Shown one piece after another: positions 46,669-58,500 of a stretch of 64,000 nucleotides of DNA. Source of the stretch: Ptychodera flava (lineage: Eukaryota > Hemichordata > Enteropneusta > Ptychoderidae); contig NC_091942.1 in NCBI RefSeq assembly GCF_041260155.1, forward strand, positions 7,830,501 through 7,894,500, read 5' to 3'. Positions within the stretch are counted from its first letter, which is position 1. Every line of letters starts with the position of its first letter. Both the position numbers and the translations under genes were made by a program. The notes beneath the pieces were generated by a model. That model was given only the letters and a program-made list of their open reading frames with translations, was not told the DNA's origin and made no database searches.

Positions 46669-49600
46669 TACATGGTCGTGTCTGAGAAACCCCCTTCACT
46701 ACTACTTTTACAAGCTTTTTGAAGATGCCGTACATCTGAGTATAAGCCTCTACCCTAGTTTAACTCAAATATTGAAAGGCCTTGGAAAGTGTAAAAAATT
46801 GTTACAGTCGGTAACATAACTTTTCAGAAGAAAGAAACCAGTAAAAGGTGTTCAAAGGAATCCACCATTGAGGTTCTATGACATTCCGTGAATGGAAATG
46901 TATGGGGAAAAATTCTCTTTGGATAGAAAAAATAATCATTTTTGTAGTATATTAATCAAAACTGTTGTGTCAGCTGGGACTGCTGTGTTGTGAAGTGCAT
47001 TGACATACCTGCTTCACAGTTGTATCCAGTGTATCCTGATATACATGTACAGAGATATGAAATGCCATTTGGGTTACATGTACCTCCATTCTCACAAGGG
47101 TTATTTCTGCATGGGTTGAGAGCTGATGATGAAATCAGAAGTATCACATATGTAACAGTCAGTATAAAGATACTGCAGCCACAGAATTTTCAGTCAGACA
47201 TTTCTTTAGCTCCTTCAATTTTCAACAAAGTCTCTTCGTTATTTGAAGTAAATCTACCCATAGATTAGTTACATGTTCTATGTACATGTAAAGAATTATA
47301 ATGTCGACCAATGTTTGAATTTTAGTTGCAGTAAATTCCAAATGCAATTTCAGTGTCAAAGAAGTATTTGACGACCTGAAGTACAATCCAAATGTCACTC
47401 CACTCATAAATATGCAAATTAACTCGTCAGGAAAAACCATTGGTCAATGCGTACTGTTGTACGGCCCTTGGTAATGGAAAACTTTCAATTGGTTCATGTT
47501 CAATCTTTTGACTTGAGTCTGTTGCCCCTCCATTCAGTCCTTTGTATGTTTCACCTCCCTCAAGCCCATAAAATGATATACAAGTTTCAACAGTGACTGA
47601 GTTTAAACAGGAACTTCCCTTATAAAAGTCGGATTATCGTAAATCTATGCAAATGTTAAAAAACCACATGCAGTGTTTGGTCCCGGAATCCAGTAATTTT
47701 GCCATGTTTCAGGCATTCACTGTCATTGAATCTTGCATACGATGATGTCTGTGAATATGTAGCGACTGAACTTGAGTTGAATATAAACAGAAAAAATGTT
47801 CTGTTTTTTTGTCGGAGATCGCACGTTCCAAAATATGTTCCCTGTACGACCATTTGACCCCTCTTTGCATGTGCCTAGGAAGTGCCCATCATCATTATTC
47901 AAATTTATCTTACGGTCAAAATGATGCTATGAGAATTGAAAAACTCCCACCCAATTTATGCAAATAGCTGAGTCATCAGTAATCGCCCTATTGTGTGCCC
48001 ACGGCCGTACAAATTCCCGTTTAACAGCCATCCTACCTGTTTCACACATGTCTCCAGAAAAGTCTGAAGTACACTCGCAGATGAAATTGCCGATGACATT
48101 TCGACACACACCATTGTTTTGGCATGGGTTATTAGTACATTGGTTGATTTCTAAAAAAGAATAAAAGAAAAACATTTGACTTCCTTGATAAAAAACTGAA
48201 AAGAGTCTTTATAAAGTTTATCAAACATAGATTCATACATTTTCAGTGTCAATGAAATGAACAGTCATTGCACACAAAAAAACTGCTCTTCACGTGGCTT
48301 CCGTGTGAATTGTTTTTAATAATCAACGACAGAATTTTTTTAGGGCATTCCTACTAGATTTCTTTTGATGTTTCAATCAAATTTAACTGACTTGCATTGC
48401 TACTATTATAGCATATACTGAAAATGATTAACTGTGACACAGTAAAATCGAACTGCTGATGTGCAGCTGGCTCGGAGGGTTGTATCTGATAGATGGATTG
48501 TCACTATTCACAGAATTTAGGGAGTTTATTGTGAATAATTCAATAGTATATAACAGTAAGATTCAGCCAACCAATTGGGTAACAGCTTCCGACATGCTGC
48601 ACATTAGCCAATATTAAAGCCTGTCAAACTGGTCTGTCATGATAACTTTCAAAACTGCTGATTTTTTCAAAATAAAAATGAGTGGTCTCATCTTGGTTCA
48701 AGGTTTGAATATGGTATATACCATTTATGTATGCGTATTTTAGTTGTCATTATATGAAAAGTGAAAGTCCACATTGGACATTGATCTATATATCTCAAAA
48801 AAGATCAACAGGCACTGTGACTGCTTATCTAATGAAGCTGAATACGATTTCCAAGAATTGTTGCTGTCCACTTTACATGGGCACTGATTAGATGCTGTTC
48901 TTTCCTGTCGGCAGAGACGCAGAAATCAATGTTAAAAACGTGTGTAGAGGGACCAACCTGTCTGACAGTGGGTTCCTGTGTACCTTGATGTACACTGGCA
49001 TCTGTAGCCTCCCATTAGATTCCGGCAGGTTCCGCCGTTCATGCAAAGTCCAACAGTAGCACACTCATCGATGTCTGGAGAGAGACAGAAAAGAGAAACA
49101 ACTTCATTTTAAAATGTTAATCAAATATAAGCTCTTTTTGGTATTTGTATACATACCAAATATGAGCTAATAAAAATCGAGCAGTTCTCAATAGGCTGAT
49201 GCTAATGCTACAGCAAAACTCAGCAAGTCATGGTCAAACATCAAGGCATCTTCATAAGTGGAACTATTGATGAGGAAATGTAATGACATGTCAAGGACAT
49301 CATCACTTGTCCCATTTCCTTCTTAGCATGTGATAATAGGCCTTCTAACTTTCAGTAAAGATTTCACCAAAGTTAGCATATCCTGCAGAAAGGACAACCC
49401 ATGACAGTGACAATACCTTTGGCTTATATCCAAGGAAGGAGTAGATTTTTGTTGCCATTATAATTAAAGGGACAAAGTCGGCCTGTTCATGAAGTTTGTT
49501 TGATACGAGATACTATTTATATTGTTTGACATGTTGAAGATAATAAATGAATGGATGACCATGCCATATATGTGGACCCGGTTTGAGACAAATTAAATGA

Positions 49601-52496
49601 AACCATTGCGATAAAGAATTAATGGTAATGACCATTTATTCTTTCTCACCTTGGTTTCATGCATCGCGTCTAAAACCGGGGTCAAGTATATGCATGGTCA
49701 TCCATTCATTCATTATCTTTCAACATGTCAAACAATATAAAAAGTGTCTCATATCAAACAAAATTCATGAAAAATGGCCGGCTTTGTCCCTTTAACCATT
49801 AAACCACATCATAGTAAGTGACTGTTCATATTATTACAATTGTTGCAAAGTATTCAACTGACGGCAATGGACCGCCGCTTTATTCAGTGACTTGTGAATA
49901 AAACGGCAAAGACAAACATCTCACCTTGTGTACAATCACTTCCTGTCCAGCTTGGTGTGCATTGGCAACGGCTACCGTCAATGAAGCCACCATTCTGACA
50001 ACTTATGCTTCCTATTATAAAAACGATTCAAAACATTATTATTATGGTAAAAGTCCCTGATAGAGATTTGTCACTTAAGCATGGGAAGTTCACATTGATT
50101 TGAAAATAATCAAAAAATTACTAGGCTATACGAATAGTCAAATGGCATGAAGACAGTATGAACTCTTTTGTTTACAGAGTATATTATTAGCAAATAAAAC
50201 CCGTGGATGATCAATATACAAATGATTAGTATAGATATTTAAGTCTGCTGACACAGATTGACTTGTGGACATGTGATGCTCATGCCACCATGCATACATG
50301 GCCCTGTACCTTAACTCTTTTACCCCCATTTACCCAATCTGGAGGTCCAACTTTACCACAAAAAAAATAGGGCCAAAGTCCCTGAAGCTACAATAGACAT
50401 GGATACAAAATTAAGCATTTCCTGATTGTATGAAATTATCTCACTAAGGTCATCCTGGGGACCTGTAAACCAAATATTAAAGCTGTCTAGACTAGCAGTT
50501 TTGAAAAACAAGCGACCAAACAGTGGACAGAGCTCTGCTGTGTTATGTAAAGAATAACTTTTTGTGACACATGTATTGATGAAGAAGGTGGATATCTTTG
50601 ATAGCTCATTAAAGGATGGCCTGACCAAAATTAGCTGCAAAAATACAAAATTGATGATTTCATCATCATTTCAATATATTACATTAAGATAAAGCCTAGG
50701 AACCTGTATACTACATATCAAAGGCATCAGACAAGTAGTTTTTGAGAAACACATATTTTGACCGAAAATGGCAAAAATTGCACCAAAAATACAAAATTGC
50801 AGATTTCGTCATATATTCAATATATCATATTAAGTTCATCTGTAGGAACCTGTATACCAAATATCAAAGCTGTCAGACGAGCAGTTTTGATGAAATAATG
50901 TTTTGACCAAAAATGACAAAAAAATTCCTTAAAAATACAGATTTGCATATTTCATCACAATTTGAACAAATCTAAGTTGGGTTATCCCTAGGGACCTGTA
51001 TACCAAATAACAAAGCTGTCTGACCAGCGGTTATGAAGAAGAAGATTTTTTACCAAAAACGCCTTTTTTGGCGCTAATTTGCATATTTTCAACAATATCA
51101 AAAAATTAAAAAAAGTTTCTCAAAATCACTTTTTCATCTACACAACAAATATCAAATCAGTAAGTACTGCGGTTCTCAGATATTTGAGTGGACGGACGCC
51201 TCACAAACATACATACATACATAAATACATACAGACTGATGATGGACGCCGGACGGATACCCATCCCAATAGCTTTATCCAAATACCTAAAAATGGGTTT
51301 GGTTCAAACCACTTTGGTGAAAGGGTTAAAGGATTCACATTTAAGGTAGAGCTGCATGTTGCCAACACAGATTTTTTCAAAGCAATATTTCTCATTAAAG
51401 ATGACAGGAAACCCCCTCATACTATACATTTTCAAAAAGCAGAGACTCTAAAGTTTAGTATTGTAGTTTACTTGATGGATGAAGTGGGTGTGTATTTGGG
51501 GTAAAAAACCTCAATTTTGGTATTAATAATACAAATTAATTTAAGTCAAAAACTTGACCCTAGTTTCTGAAATATAATATTTCATTTGAAAGAAGAGTAT
51601 ATCTAGAAAATAAAGACTATTTTGTTTTGCATTATCTATCGTCATTTTAAAATGGCTTGGGTTGAAAGCCTGACACTCCAAAAAAGTGATTAAACTCATG
51701 AGTATCAAAATTAAAATGCCTCTTATTCAAAACCTAAGAATTCTAATGCCAAACAAAATGGTTGTTTACACAGTATTTGAAGAACTTAATGTGAAAATTT
51801 CAGAAAAACTGACGCAGCCAGAGTGGAGTTAAATTCTTTGGAAATCTTGAAATTGAGAGAAAAAAGAAGCCAGAAAATTGGGTTATTTGCATACATTTAC
51901 ATAAATTAGCACTTTTGTATCACGCAACTTACGACTGCTTGACAACCTAAAAGGTGAACCCAACCAATATTTTAATCTTGGGTTGACGAATTAATTAAAA
52001 TTAAATGAATAATTACAAAAAACTGATTTTTGAGCAAAATACGCTGTGTTGGGTGCAGCGACCCCTTAATCTCTGTTGGAGATGGACACAATGAGGGAAA
52101 TGCACTTTCCAATACACCTACCAGATATTGCACAGTTTTCACCACCAAATCCATCTGGGCATAGGCAATAGTATCCACCGATTGTGTTCATACAGACACC
52201 GTCATTTCTGCATGGAGTCAATGTTGTGCACTCATTTATGTCTGGAGGGTGGGAGGTTTGAGAGAAAACCAATCATAATAACATCATGACAACAAAGCAT
52301 ATGATCTTCCTGTCTCCTTGTCATCTTCAAAATGCTTCATTACAGACACACATTTTATGCACTATTGTACTCATGTCAAAGACAGGCTCTGGTAGTTACA
52401 ATTTCATAATAGTTTATATTAGGTTGTTGATCGATGTATTATGAAATCCAACCACTGGTGACACTTTCTCACTTAACACCTCTCTCTCACTTAACA

Positions 52497-52550
<54 letters not shown>

Positions 52551-55500
52551 CTGTTTCACAGTTTATTCCCATAAATCCATCCATGCAGTTACATGTGTAC
52601 CCACTTGCAGAAACTCTGCAAGTACCTCCGTTCTGGCATGGATAATTCAAACACTGGTTCTCTGCCATGTTAAAAAGATTACAAGTAAAAGTAATGAGAA
52701 AGATGTTTGATTGACAAGTCACAGATGAAAGTTTACTGGAAACAAAACAACAGATTTCCATCCTGATGTACTGATAGGTTTTAATTGTGGCTTAGGCTAA
52801 CACAAGGATATCGCACTCACCCAAATAACAGTCAATTCCAGTGTAACCCTGCAAACAGTTGCACATGTAGCCACCAATCAGATTCACGCAGGTTCCTCCA
52901 TTCTTACAAGGGTTGCCAGACTGACACTCGTCCACATCTGTTGTGCAAAATAAACACAAAATGACGATATACAAACCATAAACAAACGAGAGATACGTGA
53001 AAAGATTTGACAAAACATGTAACAGAATACAAAGTGTTTAACTTCTTCACATAATAAAACAAAATGATGAAAACAGAGAACTGGATTTCATGATCAAATT
53101 ACATGGTCAAGGTGTAAAAGTGACAAATACACTAGAATATTTGCAAAGGTCACGATAATGGCAAGAATATTAGCGCACACATTCACTATGAAATGTCTTG
53201 GCCAGTTCTGTAATTATGAAAGCCTGGCTGGAAAATATCCTCTTGCAGATCTTGTATAAATGTGAATGGATACGTAAACAGACACAGATTGCTATGTCAC
53301 ACTGCAGTGGCTGGCCTGCTGCTCAGAATTGTAATAGCAAAACCCTTAAGGTAGAACTCACCTCGGGGACAGATATTCGGACTCTCAAACTTTTACGATT
53401 CTTTTCTTATATACCACTTGTGGGGGTTCATCTTAAAGTTCTTTGTCTAAGAAAACTTTCCACCAGCTTAGTTTTTCGAAAAATCCAAAATTTTATTTTT
53501 CCCCATTGAGTTAACACAGGAATGGCGGCCATTTTTAATTTCAAATGTTGCAAATGTTGGAAAAGTTGATTAGCTAGTTCAAAATTTTGTGACCCCAATT
53601 TTTATTGTTGATTTGGTTAGAGAATGGTTGAAAGTTTCATTGGGGAAAGTTTGAGCAAAAGTTAACGTCTTTAACTTTTGAGGCGCATACACTTAAGGGG
53701 GCACTGCACCCAACACAAAATATTTTGCTCAAAAATCACTTTTTGGGAAATGTTCATTCAATTTTGATTAATTTCTTAACCGAATATGAAAATATTGGCT
53801 AGATTCAACTCCTAGCTTTTAAAGCAGTCAAAAGTTGCGTGACAAAGAAGTGTTAATTTATGCAAATAACCCGATTTCCTTGCTTCTTTTTCCTCCCAAT
53901 TTCAAAATTTCCAAAAAGAATTTAACTCCACTCTGGCTGGGTCAAATTTTCACATTATATTCTTTAAATGCTATATAACAAAACGACTATTTTGTTTGGA
54001 AATAAAGATTTTACATTTTGAATAAGAGGCATATTAATTTTGATAATCGTGAATTCAATCACTTTTTTGAATGTCAGTCTTTAATCCCTTGCCATTTTAG
54101 AATGAGGATAGATAATGCAAAATAAAACAGTTGTTTATTTTTACCTACACTCTTCTTCCAAGTGAATTATTACATTTCAGAAAATAGCGTCAAGTTTTTG
54201 GCTTAAATTATATCAAAAGTAAGGTTTTTTACCCCAAGTATACACCCCGTTCATCATTTGAGTAAACTACTGTCACTATACTGAACTTTAGAGTCTCTGC
54301 TTTTTGAAAATATATAATATAAGGGGGTTTCCTTGTCATCTTTGATGAGAAATATTGCTTTGAAAAACTGTGTTGGTAACATGCAGCTCCACCTTAATCT
54401 GGTTGCTTTCTACAATTACAGGATAGGCCTTTTTATATGGTAAATGCAAACTGTAATTCGAGAAAGATATTGCATTGAGCAGTAAGATCTGTAGTTTTTA
54501 AGTCTTCAATAAACATGTAGAAGTCAGCTAGATGGTTACTTGAAAATGACCTTCACGTTTTTGTTGGAAAAACTGACAAAAATTCACATACTTCCACAGA
54601 AAATAAAACAAGATCTCACCTTCAGTGCAGTCTGATCCTGTCCATAAATCTGTACACACACATACATCGCTGATAAGCAAGGCACCGTTCTGACAAGATC
54701 TTAAATCTGGTGACAGAGAGACAATACACCGATTTCTTTAAAAGGTGCACAGATGACAATTTTCTCGCCTCAAAATTGCTTAATGTTGTTGTACGGTGCT
54801 CACACAAAAGTAAAATATACAATATAAATCTTTAACTTACTTTACATACATGTCCTTTATTACAAAAGATGATTTTGTAATTTGAATGTTTAACCCTTTG
54901 AACCAAGCTTTGAAAACAATTTCGGCATGATGTCATAGGTCACCTGGGGGTCAGGGTGCAAAGGGTTAAGCTGTTGTTGTTATATGGGACCTACAGTTTT
55001 TCATGCATCATCTCTGTATGAAGTTCAAAGTATGAAGTTCAAAGAAACAACTTTCCCAACAAAATTAAACTCCCAACTGAAACAGTGTCACACCAAAATC
55101 AGCTCATTTTTTTCCTAACAAAACAAGTCCTGTCATTTAATGACTAACTTACAGACATTATAGTTTTACACATTCAGACATACCAAGCTATTTTTATGAT
55201 TATTATTATCATATTTATCTGATGTCAGAGAAAACTTTATTTTTATATAACACTATATATTATTGCTACAAAATATTATGTAAATCCTTTGTTTAGCAAG
55301 CAAGCAATAAGTAATATTATAATGCTGAGTATATCCTAACTGTACTGTTATAGTAAAGTAATGCTTTTCCTGACAAGAAAATTGATGTTATATCATGACA
55401 TATAGTTACAGTGCGTTTCACCTAGGTACCACAACTCCGTGTATGAGACAGACTCATTTCAACGATTAGCTTGGGTATCATGACACATTTCAAAGCCACC

Positions 55501-58500
55501 GACTTATTGATTAATTACAGTAAACCAGCATTGAGCTGCCCCTCTGTCTGGACTGAGAGATACACTTGATCTACAATATCGTATTTTTTTAATGTGAAAT
55601 GTGTCCGTCTCATATGCTGAGTAGCAGTACCTAGTTGAAACGCATTGTACATGGGTTACAGAATCATCAATAGTGAGAGGTGTAGTTTCTTTCAAAGGTT
55701 TCAACAAAATACCGGTTCACTTGTGACATTGGTGCTTTTGTGACTCTGCCTTTTATTGAGATGACTCTGTGACAAGGCAAAGACAGTGAGATCTATACTT
55801 CAATAACAGTATGTACAGTGAAATGACATGCTTTTGTTCCAGAAACTGATGATGATGAGATTATAAAGACAATATAGATGACAGAGTTTCAGTTCTGGAA
55901 AGAGGTGATCCCATTATATCATCAGGAACAAGTGGGGTACATGACCACACTCACTTGCAGTTGAGCAGTCAGCACCGCCAAACCCATCCGGACAGATGCA
56001 GTAGTAGCCACCATGGACATTCTGGCATTCTCCATTGTTCTGACACATTGGTCCTGATTCACATTCATCCACATCTGGGGAGATAAAGGGGAAAGTGTGT
56101 GGAATTGCTCATCGGTGAATTTATCAAAAGATAGTTTGTTCTCTCCTCTCAGGAAATACACACTGCCATACAGAAATGTAGCTACAGATGACTCTGACTG
56201 ACATTAGCTTAGGAAAACCATAGGGGCTGGACATCTGTTCAAACAATGTGTATGTCATGTACACCAGTACTGATGTGATGTAAAATGTCATAAAATCTAG
56301 CACTGGACAAAAATCTGACAAAACACAAAGGAATGGCACTATGAAGATGCTTTCAGAAGCCATAAATTACACAAGGTTGTATTCTAAGAACTGCTCAATA
56401 CAAAGCTTTACAAAGAGACTTACCAAGTTGACAATTTGTTCCCTTGTATCCTGCTTTGCAAACACAGCTCGCATCTCCAACCGCATTCTGGCATGTTCCC
56501 TCATTCATGCAAAAATGGGCTGACAGACACTCATTCACATCTGGACAGATGAAAAAGTTGGCATATAGAGATTAGATTGAAAATTGCCAGTAAATCCATG
56601 GCAAGATGCAGGAATTACATTTCTCACAATCCTGGCCGCTGGGAGTGTGGGATCAACAGTGTAGGAATAATCGATCCCACACTCTCAGAAATCGTCCAAC
56701 ATTCTGCAGGAAATATTACACTGGCTCTGATTGGATGATGAACAGTCGATTGCGTTCCAAGTGCAAAATGTTATCCAATGGCACGATGAGTAACACACGG
56801 GCCGATACTACAAAGTAAGCAGGTCAGAGTACAGTGGCAGACAACAGAGTTGTCACGATTTTTGATAATGTTGTATGTGTCCAATGTGACTTTAATGCAT
56901 TCTGTGGTCATGGGATCAGATTTCTCACACTTGTTGGGGATATTTTGTCTCACACGAGCCGCTGGCGAGTGTGAGACAAAATATCCCCAACTCGTGTGAG
57001 AAATCTGATCCCAGGTCCTTGGGGGTGTGAGATTCTATTAATCTATATTAATTCAACAAACAGTGCTATTTTTCTCTATTATTGTATCAGCCAGATTCAC
57101 TCAAATTCTTGCAAATTTGGGATGAATTATATATTAAATGGAAATCTCCTTTTACATTACCAATTGCTATGGTTAACAATCCGTATTAGCTGACCAATTA
57201 AATGTTTGTAAATGGGTCCTAAAAGCATATTCTGTTGACTCAACCATTTCATAATATCTTTCTGCATTTCAAGGGTTATGGTAAAGCCTATACACTCCGC
57301 TGAATATCTTACCATCTGAACAGGTGATACCAGACCATTGTGGTGTACAAATACACGTTGAGCCCGTTCGGGTGCCACCATTTTGACATCTGATATCTGT
57401 AACATGGAAAATGCACAAAAATTGGTGGTGTTGCAGCGAAGCACACAGTGATCACAATCATGTCTGTCTATACCAAGCACATGCTTTCTTTTCTCTTTAT
57501 TTTCACTTGTATACATGTAACAATATGATCGAAACAGGGTCAATGATTTGGACACATTGAATTTGCCTTGTGGATATGAATATTTTTTCTCGCAACCATT
57601 TTTAGGCAAAATGTAATAAAGTGGTAATTTTTCTGGCCCTCATATCTTCTAATTCTTTGCATTTCTAACAAATTGCATACTCTACTCTGAATGCTCTACT
57701 TAGTTATTTATATAACATCATCCTTTGGTCAAGGACAGTAAATATGATTACTTAATCAAAATAAATAAAATAGATAAATAAATAAATAAATAAAATGATA
57801 AATAAATAGTGTATGTTGACCATTTTTTTCATTCTTGATCAGGAAAGACAATTAGGTAAAGTTTCATTTTACAAAGTAAAACAAAATTTCAAAACTATCA
57901 TTTTTGGGATGATTACTTATGATACCAAGACTAATATTGTCATATTCTAATATAACAATTTGGACATGATCTGATATCTGATTCTTTGTTGATCTATTTT
58001 ACAATATTAAGAAAACGGAACACCATTTATTATCTGTTTGCAAGTTCTCCTCATACTGTATATTGTGTAGAAGTTGGTGGTGCGTTACTCACTAGTTCCA
58101 CTTGCATATTCACAGTCATCACCATAGAATTCTGCGGCACACCTGCAGCTGTAGCCCCCAATGTGGTTAGTGCAGCTACCACCATTCTGACAGGGTTGTA
58201 TTGTCACGCATTCATCAGCGTCTTGAATGTGAATGGAATAATGGAGGAAAAAAGTTATATACATATGTGACTATACAATAAAATTAACATTTATTTCATA
58301 ATGTAGAATGGCACGCTGGTTCTAATGGTAGTGCAGGAACTTCTTTTAATCTTCTACTTTGTGTTGATGTTGGCTTGAGCATCCAATGCTTCTCTTAATG
58401 AAAGAAAGTCATACATAAAATTACAAGTCATCGTTGATGACACAGTCCCCACTTGTTAATGGGTACTTTTACTACAAGTGCTCGGAGAGAATAGAGTCCT

